From Hydrogenophaga sp. (GTDB taxonomy: Bacteria; Pseudomonadota; Gammaproteobacteria; Burkholderiales; Burkholderiaceae_C): a stretch of 5,073 bases of DNA. Made by a program: the position numbers and the translations under genes. Below, piece by piece: positions 1 through 5,073 of the stretch; the stretch's first letter is position 1; each line of letters begins with the position of its first letter. The notes below the pieces were generated by a model. It had not been told where the DNA came from, searched no databases, and saw only the letters and a program-made list of their open reading frames with translations. The stretch spans positions 1-5,073 of the forward strand of contig JAUXXN010000380.1 in assembly GCA_030684755.1 (NCBI GenBank), given 5' to 3'.

Positions 1-648
1 CGGCAGCGCGCACAGGTCGTGGCGCACTGCAGGCGGCAAATCACGGGCGAGCACTTCCAACTCGGCCACATCTTTGGCTGCCAATGCTGCGTGAATTTGT
101 AGCACCATGGGCACACTCAATGGCACGGGCGACAACACCGCATCAATGACGCGCACATCCGCCATGTCTAACTGCAGCTGGTTCACACCAGCGTCACGCA
201 AACAAGCTTGTGCGAGTTCAATGACTTCGAGATCGGCCTCAAGTCCGCCGTGCCCGTAGATTTCGGCCCCAAACTGCAACGGCTCACGGCTGGCCAGTGG
301 GCGATCAATGCGGGTGTGCACTACGGGTCCGCAGTAGCTCAGCCTTGCAACACCATGGCGGTTGAGCAAGTGCGCATCGATACGGGCCACTTGGGGGGTG
401 CTGTCCGCGCGCAGACCGAGCGTACGGCCCGACAACTGATCCACCAGTTTGAAAGTTTGCAGATCAAGCGCTTCTCCGGTACCCGTGAGCAGGGACTCCA
501 AGTGTTCAAGCAGCGGCGGCATGACCAGCTCGTAGCCGTAGCCACGCGCTGTATCCAATAAACCCCGGCGGAGTTCTTCGATGTGACGGGCCTCAGAAGG
601 CAAGACATCGGCTATGTGATCCGGGAGGACCCAGGCAGACATGGGCAT
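1..648 (-). CDS. hisZ: ATP phosphoribosyltransferase regulatory subunit HisZ (5' part, C-terminus outside the window)
   Basis: HisZ is a catalytically inactive relative of histidyl-tRNA synthetase. It joins short-form HisG to make the hetero-octameric enzyme that condenses ATP with PRPP, the first step of histidine synthesis, in the cytoplasm. The frame is open for 216 codons from 648 to the left edge, so at least a third of the protein is missing. Visible class II synthetase-like landmarks are [11 protein letters not shown] (44-54), the [14 protein letters not shown] block (77-90), CGPVVHT (106-112) and [12 protein letters not shown] (121-132). The LRADSTPQ form is typical of HisZ, unlike the LRPEGT of true HisRS. 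An in-frame TAA at 663-661 limits the start to ATG 648 or ATG 642 (MSAW). Neither has a clear Shine-Dalgarno sequence. I chose 648, though 642 is nearly as likely. It lies 122 bp after the DUF2065 gene in the same direction. The family call is firm; the exact start is not. Confidence 0.93.
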   Translation of the reverse strand, partial: MPMSAWVLPDHIADVLPSEARHIEELRRGLLDTARGYGYELVMPPLLEHLESLLTGTGEALDLQTFKLVDQLSGRTLGLRADSTPQVARIDAHLLNRHGVARLSYCGPVVHTRIDRPLASREPLQFGAEIYGHGGLEADLEVIELAQACLRDAGVNQLQLDMADVRVIDAVLSPVPLSVPMVLQIHAALAAKDVAELEVLARDLPPAVRHDLCALP

Positions 649-770
649 GTTCAGGTGCTGTTAAAACTGCGATTTTACCGGGCTGGCGGAGCGCTTCCCG
701 GCTCGGCGAGGCCGAATGAACGCGAATCACAGTGGCGAGGCGGAAATACCTCGAATTTCAAGTGCCTTGA
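649..770 (-). other. Gap between the DUF2065 gene and hisZ
   Basis: This 122-bp gap is the longest between genes in the window and contains no convincing gene. Reading in transcription direction, a short GCCT/AGGC hairpin with a 5-base loop spans the DUF2065 stop. A GC-rich imperfect hairpin with CTC/GAG and CGG/CCG arms lies near 699-717. Neither is followed by a run of T, so no intrinsic terminator is supported and transcription may continue into hisZ. The hisZ-proximal end holds a possible -10 box. Confidence 0.5.
672..700 (-). promoter_or_regulatory. Weak candidate promoter for hisZ
   Basis: TAAAAT at 677-672 resembles a sigma-70 -10 box (5 of 6 matches to TATAAT). The hexamer 17 bases upstream, CGGGAA at 700-695, is a poor -35 match. 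A start near 665 would give a leader of only about 17 bases before ATG 648, which fits the lack of a visible Shine-Dalgarno sequence. It could equally be chance in an otherwise GC-rich gap. Confidence 0.25.
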
Positions 771-968
771 TCAGGCCAGCAACCACCAAGTCAGCAAGCC
801 ACCACCGAGCGTCACCAAGCCAAAAAATCGAAGCTGACCGTCTTGGAGCTTCAGCAATTCACTGAACGCCCGACGCCAAACAGAAGGTGCCACCAAGGTC
901 AACAGCCCCTCAAAAATGAGCACAAGGGCCACCGCCAGCCAGAGGGTCTCAAGCGGTGGCCAGTTCAT
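771..968 (-). CDS. yjeT: DUF2065 small inner-membrane protein (YjeT-like)
   Basis: This 65-residue protein has two predicted hydrophobic helices, about residues 8-28 and 47-64. They are joined by a short polar loop with WRRAF (31-35) and LQDGQLRFFG (41-50). It matches the DUF2065 pattern: a glutamate in the first helix (E20 in LIFEGLL), a basic Trp-Arg patch after it, and an arginine-glycine entry to the second helix. E. coli YjeT has about the same length and the same place after hflC. No biochemical function is established that I know of. The start ATG (968-966) overlaps the hflC stop by one base (TGATG), so translation is probably coupled to hflC. No strong Shine-Dalgarno sequence is visible of its own. 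By inference from context it may act with the HflK-HflC-FtsH complex, but this is unproven. Confidence 0.88.
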   Translation of the reverse strand: MNWPPLETLWLAVALVLIFEGLLTLVAPSVWRRAFSELLKLQDGQLRFFGLVTLGGGLLTWWLLA

Positions 969-1855
969 CAGCGTGGCAGGTTGCTACCGCGCATGCCCTT
1001 GAAAAACTCGGATGACGGATCAATCACCATCACGTCCGACTTACCGGCAAAACTGGATTTGTAAGCTTCCAGGCTGCGGTAAAACTGGGCGAAAGCGGGA
1101 TCTCGTCCAAAGGCATCCGAAAAAGAGGCTGCAGCCTTGGCATCGCCTTCACCCTTGATGAGCTGCGAAGCACGGTAAGCTTCAGAAACGATCACCTCAC
1201 GCTGTCGGTCAGCGTCAGCCCGAATTTTTTCGCCCTCAGCGAAACCGGTCGAACGCAACTCGTTGGCCACCCGCTTGCGCTCGGCTTCCATACGCTGGTA
1301 CACCGAAGCCGTGATGCTCTCGGCGTAGTCCACACGCGTGATACGCACGTCGATCACATCCATGCCCCAGGGCTTGTCTGCACTGCTCACCGCGTTGAGC
1401 ACCTCGCGCTTGACGTCAGCCATCAGCTGCTCACGGCGGGTTGACAGCAGTTCGTTCAGGGTCCGCTTGTTGACTTCTTCCTGGAACGAGTTGCGCACCA
1501 CGCGGTTGAGCTGCAGTGCACCAGCGCTCTCATTGATGCCCACGTTACGGATGTAAGCCTGCGGATCGCTGATCCTCCAGCGCACATACCAGTCGATCAC
1601 CACCCGCTGCTTTTCGGCCGTCAGGGTAGGTTCGGTATCGGTGCTCTCCAGCGTCAGCAGGCGTTTGTCGATGTAGGAAACGTTTTGGAACGGAGGTGGC
1701 AGCTTGAAGTTGAGACCAGGCTCAATAACAACCTGCTTGATTTGGCCAAGTTGAAAGACCACACCAAATTGGCGCTGATCCACAACAAACAGCATAGAAC
1801 TGGCGATGGCGATGGCCACCAGCACAGAGGTGAAGAAGAAACCCAGTTTGTTCAT
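968..1855 (-). CDS. hflC: HflC, SPFH/band-7 modulator of the FtsH protease
   Basis: HflC assembles with HflK into a large inner-membrane cage, facing the periplasm, around the AAA+ protease FtsH. It influences turnover of membrane proteins and, in E. coli, lambda CII stability. The 295-residue product has an N-terminal transmembrane signal anchor (about 5-25). The SPFH start follows (VVDQRQFGVVFQLGQI, 24-39), then EPGLNFKLPPPF (45-56). A long alpha-helical region carries the family block RSTGFAEGEKIRADADRQRE (201-220), and the C-terminus has DVMVIDPSSEFFKGM (274-288). It is about 40 residues shorter than E. coli HflC (334), with both ends intact, so it looks complete. ATG 1855 is preceded by AAAGAG, whose GAG lies 8 bases upstream, an acceptable Shine-Dalgarno sequence. 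It lies 36 bp after hflK, and its TGA overlaps the next gene's ATG. Confidence 0.96.
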   Translation of the reverse strand: MNKLGFFFTSVLVAIAIASSMLFVVDQRQFGVVFQLGQIKQVVIEPGLNFKLPPPFQNVSYIDKRLLTLESTDTEPTLTAEKQRVVIDWYVRWRISDPQAYIRNVGINESAGALQLNRVVRNSFQEEVNKRTLNELLSTRREQLMADVKREVLNAVSSADKPWGMDVIDVRITRVDYAESITASVYQRMEAERKRVANELRSTGFAEGEKIRADADRQREVIVSEAYRASQLIKGEGDAKAAASFSDAFGRDPAFAQFYRSLEAYKSSFAGKSDVMVIDPSSEFFKGMRGSNLPR

Positions 1856-1880
1856 GTTGATTGCTCTTTGGTCGCCGGAC

Positions 1881-1926
1881 GAAAGCGAAACTTAGCGGCT
1901 TTCACGCTCGCGCGAGCGCGCAGCGT
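1881..1926 (-). repeat. Two adjacent hairpins at the hflK 3' end / hflC leader
   Basis: In the mRNA direction the first hairpin (1926-1904) pairs ACGCT with AGCGT and CGCG with CGCG, with one bulged G and a CTCG tetraloop (9 bp). It contains a perfect 14-bp palindrome at 1905-1918. It encodes the Arg/Glu-rich end of HflK. Immediately after it, GAAAGC (1903-1898) pairs with GCTTTC (1886-1881) around an 11-base loop that holds the hflK TAA stop. No T-run follows, so this is not an intrinsic terminator. It could affect mRNA stability, ribosome release or hflC translation. Chance is possible, because the palindrome sits in Arg/Ser/Glu codons. Confidence 0.5.
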
Positions 1927-3280
1927 TTGTAGAAGGAATGGACGCAGGGTTGGATGTCACAGGTGGCAAGACTGTTGTCGCTCCGCCTGTGGACGTTGAC
2001 TGTGAAGTCATCTGCATGATCTTGTCCAACGGCAGATAAAGCAGGTTGGAGCCAGCCTTGGTGTCCACCAACACCTTGGTCACGTTCGAATAAATCTCTT
2101 GCATGGCGTCGGTGTACATCCGTTCACGCGTCACCTGGGGCGCCTTTTGGTACTCAGCCAACACCGAACGGAAGCGCTGCGCATCACCTTCTGCCTGCGC
2201 CACGATTCGCGCACGGTAACCTTCGGCTTCTTCCGTGAGACGCGAGGCCGTACCGCGTGCGCGGGGGACCACGTCGTTGGCATAGGCCTCTGCTTCGTTC
2301 TTGGCGCGTTCACGCTCTTGCCCGGCCTTCAGCACATCGTCAAACGATGCCTGAACCTGCTCTGGAGGACGCACACCGCCCTGTTGCAGGTTGATACCCA
2401 CCACCTCGATACCAACTTTGTACCGGTCCAGGATGGTCTGCATCAGCGTCCTGACGCGAGGCGCAATCTGGTCGCGCTCCTCAGCCAGTGCAGCATCCAT
2501 TCTCATCTTGCCAACGACCTCACGCACCGCCGTCTCAGCGGCCTTCACCACCGAAGCGTCCGGGTCGCGGCTCTCGAACAGGAAAGCCCGAGCATCATTC
2601 AAGCGGTACTGCACGGCAAACTTAATCTCAACAATGTTTTGATCCACCGTGAGCATGGCCGAATCGCGCAAGCCAGTGGCGGGTAAAACGGTGTCTCGGC
2701 CAACGTCCACCGAACGGATCTGGGTCACAAAAACCGTTTCGTGGCGCTGGATAGGGAAAGGCAGTCGCCAGTTGAAACCAGCGCCCACAGAACTGTGGTA
2801 CTTGCCAAACTGGGTGATCACGGCTTGCTGACCTTCTTGAACAATGAAGAAGCCAGTACCCATCCAAACCAGTGCGGCAACACCCGCAATCAGTCCGATA
2901 CCGATGCCCGCGCTCTTAGGACTCGGGTTAAAACTTGGCACGCCGCCGCCACTGCCACCGGAGCCACTGCCACCGCCCTTGCCTCCGAGCAAACCTCCCA
3001 ACTTGCGGTTGAAATCGCGCCACAGTTCGTCGAGATCCGGCGGCCCCTGGTTGGCACCTTGCCCTCTCGTCGGCCGCTGCTCTCGGGGTGGCTGGCGTGG
3101 TTCGTCTTCGCGACCCGACTCAGGATCTTTTGGGGCCCCGCTATCGCCGTCGCCACGACCCCAGCGGGGATCGTTCAGGTTGAACATACCAAGCAGCGCA
3201 CGCACGCCATTGCGGCCAGAACCCAGCAAACTGCGGCTGTTGCGCGAATCGCTGGAAGAGTTATTCAGGTTCAAATCCAT
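1892..3280 (-). CDS. hflK: HflK, SPFH/band-7 modulator of the FtsH protease
   Basis: HflK is the partner of HflC in the inner-membrane complex that surrounds and modulates FtsH. The 462-residue product starts with a long cytosolic tail. This is rich in Asn/Ser/Arg (1-35), then charged and proline-rich (36-80). The family motif PPDLDELWRDFNRKLGGLLG follows (80-99), then a glycine-rich linker (99-113). One transmembrane segment (about 123-147) leads into the SPFH domain (GFFIVQEGQQAVITQFGKY, 143-161). NIVEIKFAVQYRL (215-227) and a charged helical region (about 308-375) follow. LLYLPLDKIMQ (413-423) marks the usual C-terminal end, after which comes a Ser/Thr-rich tail ending RSRERESR. It is longer than E. 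coli HflK (419), mainly through the two tails. ATG 3280 has only a weak upstream AAAG-type signal. It lies 45 bp after hflX and 36 bp before hflC, as expected for stoichiometric expression. Confidence 0.96.
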   Translation of the reverse strand: MDLNLNNSSSDSRNSRSLLGSGRNGVRALLGMFNLNDPRWGRGDGDSGAPKDPESGREDEPRQPPREQRPTRGQGANQGPPDLDELWRDFNRKLGGLLGGKGGGSGSGGSGGGVPSFNPSPKSAGIGIGLIAGVAALVWMGTGFFIVQEGQQAVITQFGKYHSSVGAGFNWRLPFPIQRHETVFVTQIRSVDVGRDTVLPATGLRDSAMLTVDQNIVEIKFAVQYRLNDARAFLFESRDPDASVVKAAETAVREVVGKMRMDAALAEERDQIAPRVRTLMQTILDRYKVGIEVVGINLQQGGVRPPEQVQASFDDVLKAGQERERAKNEAEAYANDVVPRARGTASRLTEEAEGYRARIVAQAEGDAQRFRSVLAEYQKAPQVTRERMYTDAMQEIYSNVTKVLVDTKAGSNLLYLPLDKIMQMTSQSTSTGGATTVLPPVTSNPASIPSTNAARSRERESR

Positions 3281-3325
3281 GTGTTGCCAACTTTAATTCG
3301 AAAGAAATAATGCCATTGTGCCCAA

Positions 3326-4558
3326 CTAGAGCTGTGTATTTTCGATACCGTTCAACGACCCTTGGTCAGCCGGGTGCATGTCATCAACCTCATCGATTTG
3401 AGACACGACCCGCTGAGCCAACATGCCGCGCAGTTCGGGCAGTCCCAGACCGCTGCGTGCACTGACGTAGATACGAGGCACTGACTGCCCATCCAGTTCC
3501 ATCAAATCCGCCAAAAATGCGGGTACCGCTGCTGGGTCCATCGCATCCAGCTTGTTGAAGACCAAAATTTGGGGTATTTGATCTGCACCGATGTCTTTCA
3601 AGACCTCCATCACAGACGCTATTTGCTCAGGATACGCAGGATTGGAGGCGTCTACCACATGCAACAGCAAGTCGGCGTCCACCGCCTCCTGAAGTGTGGC
3701 TGCGAACGCATCAACCAAACCGTGTGGCAAATTGCGGATAAATCCGACTGTATCGGACAAGGACACCGATCGGCCAGCTTCCCCCAAATACAGCTGCCGC
3801 GTGGTGGTGTCCAGTGTGGCAAACAGCTGATCCGCAGCGTAAGCGCGCGCCTTCACAAGCCCGTTAAACAAAGACGACTTGCCTGCGTTGGTGTAACCAA
3901 CCAATGAAATATTGAAAGCATCGCGGCGTTCGCGTTGGCGCCTCTGGGTAGCACGCTGCTTTTTTACTTTGCCCAAACGTTCTTTGGTGCGCTTGATCGC
4001 GTCGCTGATCAGGCGCCTGTCGAGCTCAATCTGCTTCTCCCCCGGACCGCCGCGCATACCAATACCGCCACTTTGCCGCTCTAGGTGCGACCAGCGCCGC
4101 ACCAACCGGGTGGACAGGTACTGCAACCTCGCCAGTTCAACCTGCAACTTGCCCTCATGGCTGCGAGCGCGTTGTGCAAAGATTTCAAGAATGAGCAACG
4201 TCCGGTCGTTCACCGGAAGGCCCAGGTACTGCTCCAGATTGCGTTGCTGAGCCGGGCTCAGGGCTTGGTCAAAAAGGATTTCAGAAGCGCCTGTCGATTG
4301 GGCCAGCAACTTGATTTCTTCGACTTTGCCAGAACCCACAAACAAAGCGGGGTCGGGTGCTCGCCGTTTACAACTTACCCGGTCGGCAACGGTGTATCCG
4401 GCCGTTAAAGCCAGCAGCCCAAGCTCTTCGAGCTCACCATCAAAATGAGGCAGACCAAAGTCAACCCCCACCAGGATGACCGAGGGAGACTTTGTGCTGG
4501 TAGATTCAGAGGAATTCAAATCAGTCGAACTGCCCGCAGGTGCAGGGATCACCTGCAC
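3326..4558 (-). CDS. hflX: HflX, ribosome-associated GTPase
   Basis: HflX is a translational GTPase of the Obg-HflX superfamily. It binds the 50S subunit and splits stalled or stress-damaged 70S ribosomes. The 410-residue product has a variable Ser/Thr-rich start (9-25), then the HflX N-terminal domain (about 27-135; VGSGKVEEI 74-82, EILFDQALSPAQQRNLE 93-109). The glycine-rich GGIGMRGGPGEKQIELDRR (164-182) and a basic coiled segment (183-212) follow. The G domain has all motifs: G1 GYTNAGKS (221-228), G2 region ATLDTTTR (247-254), G3 DTVG (269-272), G4 NKLD (335-338) and G5 SAR (366-368). The catalytic core therefore looks intact. The frame has no ATG near its start. In-frame TGA 4600-4598 limits it, and GTG 4558 is the first possible start; GTG 4552 and TTG 4519 are alternatives. 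None has a good Shine-Dalgarno sequence. It sits between hfq and hflK, 45 bp from each. Confidence 0.95.
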   Translation of the reverse strand: MQVIPAPAGSSTDLNSSESTSTKSPSVILVGVDFGLPHFDGELEELGLLALTAGYTVADRVSCKRRAPDPALFVGSGKVEEIKLLAQSTGASEILFDQALSPAQQRNLEQYLGLPVNDRTLLILEIFAQRARSHEGKLQVELARLQYLSTRLVRRWSHLERQSGGIGMRGGPGEKQIELDRRLISDAIKRTKERLGKVKKQRATQRRQRERRDAFNISLVGYTNAGKSSLFNGLVKARAYAADQLFATLDTTTRQLYLGEAGRSVSLSDTVGFIRNLPHGLVDAFAATLQEAVDADLLLHVVDASNPAYPEQIASVMEVLKDIGADQIPQILVFNKLDAMDPAAVPAFLADLMELDGQSVPRIYVSARSGLGLPELRGMLAQRVVSQIDEVDDMHPADQGSLNGIENTQL

Positions 4559-4568
4559 CTGTGCACAG
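4537..4568 (-). repeat. Inverted repeat and palindrome over the hflX start
   Basis: A perfect 9-bp inverted repeat, CAGGTGCAG / CTGCACCTG (4561-4553 and 4545-4537), has a 7-base loop (GTGATCC). The first GTG start (4558) is in the stem, and the second in-frame GTG (4552) opens the loop. A partial direct repeat (CAGGTGCAGGTG) allows an alternative 7-bp pairing, GCAGGTG with CACCTGC. Directly upstream and overlapping by three bases is a 10-bp palindrome, CTGTGCACAG (4568-4559). The structure is visible in the sequence; a role in translation or as a protein-binding site is inference. Confidence 0.5.
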
Positions 4569-4603
4569 CATGAAGTCCGGCAGCACCAAGAACTGATTCA
4601 AGA

Positions 4604-4855
4604 TCAAGAAGCGGCGGAGTCGTCTGCATGGGCCGCAGAAAACTGAACCGGACGACCAGGAACGATGGTGGAAATGGCGTGCTTGTAGACCATTTGGGTG
4701 ACGGTGTTGCGCAGCAGCACGACGTACTGGTCAAAGGATTCGATCTGGCCCTGCAGCTTGATACCGTTGACCAGGTAGATCGAAACAGGAACGTGTTCCC
4801 GGCGAAGCTGGTTCAGGAAAGGGTCTTGCAAGAGTTGGCCTTTGTTGTTGCTCAC
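4604..4855 (-). CDS. hfq: RNA chaperone Hfq
   Basis: Hfq is a hexameric Sm-like RNA-binding protein that pairs small regulatory RNAs with mRNAs and affects RNA stability in the cytoplasm. The 83-residue product carries Sm1 ([20 protein letters not shown], 22-41) and Sm2 ([15 protein letters not shown], 56-70). Proximal-face residues are in place: Q10, K33, Y44, K58 and H59 (E. coli Q8, K31, F42, K56, H57). The distal-face position Y27 (E. coli Y25) is kept. The rim reads RREH (18-21) where E. coli has RRER. The tail after residue 72 is a short Ala/Asp/Ser stretch. The start is GTG 4855, giving the standard MSNNKGQ beginning, with GGAG (4865-4862) six bases upstream. The frame opens further to 4909, but that extension does not match the family. 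It follows der by 86 bp and precedes hflX by 45 bp. Confidence 0.98.
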   Translation of the reverse strand: MSNNKGQLLQDPFLNQLRREHVPVSIYLVNGIKLQGQIESFDQYVVLLRNTVTQMVYKHAISTIVPGRPVQFSAAHADDSAAS

Positions 4856-4861
4856 GATATG

Positions 4862-4866
4862 CTCCG
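4862..4866 (-). promoter_or_regulatory. Ribosome binding site that fixes the hfq GTG start
   Basis: CGGAG at 4866-4862 lies six bases before GTG 4855-4853. It is the best-placed Shine-Dalgarno sequence in the window. It supports GTG over the upstream in-frame TTG at 4909, whose extra 18 residues are unlike any Hfq N-terminus I know. Confidence 0.8.
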
Positions 4867-4887
4867 TGTTCAAAATGAAGTTAAGAG

Positions 4888-4907
4888 GGTGTGAACCATA
4901 CCACACC
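4888..4907 (-). promoter_or_regulatory. Inverted repeat in the hfq leader, with a possible -10 box in its centre
   Basis: GGTGTG (4907-4902) and CACACC (4893-4888) form a perfect 6-bp inverted repeat with an 8-base spacer, in the 86-bp gap between der and hfq. The spacer holds TATGGT (4900-4895) preceded by TGG, which resembles an extended -10 element. I see no convincing -35 box. It may be a hairpin in a der-hfq transcript, or an operator over an hfq promoter. No T-run follows, so it is not an intrinsic terminator for der. The pattern is visible; the function is inference. Confidence 0.35.
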
Positions 4908-4941
4908 AAAGAAGGCAGGAACGTCTACCGCCAAGCACACC

Positions 4942-5073
4942 TTAGTCTTTGAAGGGGTTGGTGGAGGTCTTGAACTCAATACGCAGCGGGGTACCCACGA
5001 GGTCGAACGCCTTGCGGAAACGGCCTTCCAGAAACCGTTTGTACGACTCTGGGACATGCTCCAGTGAATTCCC
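4942..5073 (-). CDS. der: GTPase Der (EngA), C-terminal end only
   Basis: Der is a double-GTPase protein needed for maturation of the 50S ribosomal subunit in the cytoplasm. Only the last 43 residues and the TAA stop (4944-4942) are in the window, and the frame is open to the right edge. They cover the end of the C-terminal KH-like domain: [17 protein letters not shown] (7-23 of the visible part), then [18 protein letters not shown] to the end. The pattern VPxSYKRxL...GTPxRIxFK...NPF is characteristic of Der. It ends right after NPFKD and lacks the long basic tail of E. coli Der. Both GTPase domains lie outside the window. der directly before hfq is a betaproteobacterial order; in E. coli miaA holds this place. 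Confidence 0.93.
   Translation of the reverse strand, partial: GNSLEHVPESYKRFLEGRFRKAFDLVGTPLRIEFKTSTNPFKD

Noticed and set aside
208..561. Plus-strand open frame of 117 codons
   Set aside because: It is antisense to hisZ, whose minus-strand frame is open to the window edge and carries clear family motifs.
765..777. Short hairpin at the DUF2065 stop as a terminator
   Set aside because: The stem is only four pairs and no T-run follows, so it does not qualify as an intrinsic terminator.
2942..2985. Repetitive glycine-codon stretch in hflK as a possible microsatellite
   Set aside because: It is an irregular Gly/Ser linker typical of HflK just before its membrane segment, not a uniform tandem repeat.
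2099..3310. Long plus-strand open frames (2099-2686, 2741-3310, 2844-3296)
   Set aside because: They lie opposite hflK, show no family resemblance, and are typical antisense shadows of a GC-rich gene, here including a complement of the Gly-rich linker read as Pro-rich.
4549..4734. Minus-strand frame overlapping the hfq end and hflX start
   Set aside because: It is an out-of-frame shadow of hfq with no recognisable domain. Its sequence drifts with the hfq codons.
4856..4909. In-frame upstream extension of Hfq from TTG 4909 (18 extra residues)
   Set aside because: The extension is unlike Hfq N-termini, has no Shine-Dalgarno sequence at a suitable place, and crosses the inverted repeat. GTG 4855 has a clear ribosome binding site and gives the standard beginning.

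Overview
This window is a compact, single-direction housekeeping segment of a betaproteobacterial chromosome. Every supported gene lies on the minus strand. In transcription order (right to left) they are der (3' end only), hfq, hflX, hflK, hflC, a small DUF2065/yjeT-type membrane protein gene, and hisZ (5' part only). The proteins and the der-hfq and yjeT-hisZ junctions suggest Burkholderiales, probably Comamonadaceae. The HisZ and Hfq sequences look like that family, and GC content is moderate to high by eye. The family assignment comes from memory of such proteins, not from a search.

Layout: 5073-4942 holds the last 43 codons of the ribosome-assembly GTPase Der. 4941-4856 is an 86-bp leader with an inverted repeat, and hfq follows on a GTG start with a good Shine-Dalgarno sequence. 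After 45 bp comes hflX (GTG start inside a perfect inverted repeat). After another 45 bp comes hflK, and after 36 bp hflC. The hflC stop overlaps the start of the DUF2065 gene (TGATG). A 122-bp gap with a weak promoter candidate separates that gene from hisZ, which runs off the left edge.

How the genes fit together: Hfq is the RNA chaperone for small RNAs. HflX is a GTPase that splits stalled ribosomes. HflK and HflC form the SPFH-family membrane assembly that encloses and modulates the FtsH protease. The DUF2065 protein is a two-helix membrane peptide of unknown role, found at the end of the same gene run in E. coli (hfq-hflX-hflK-hflC-yjeT-purA). HisZ is the regulatory subunit of ATP phosphoribosyltransferase, the first step of histidine synthesis, so the right part concerns RNA and protein quality control and the left end begins metabolism.

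There is no sign of mobile elements, CRISPR, tRNA/rRNA or phage genes. I do not see a previously undescribed multi-gene system. The points worth a second look are RNA-scale: hairpins at the hflX start, at the hflK-hflC junction and in the hfq leader, plus the tightly coupled small membrane protein of unknown function.
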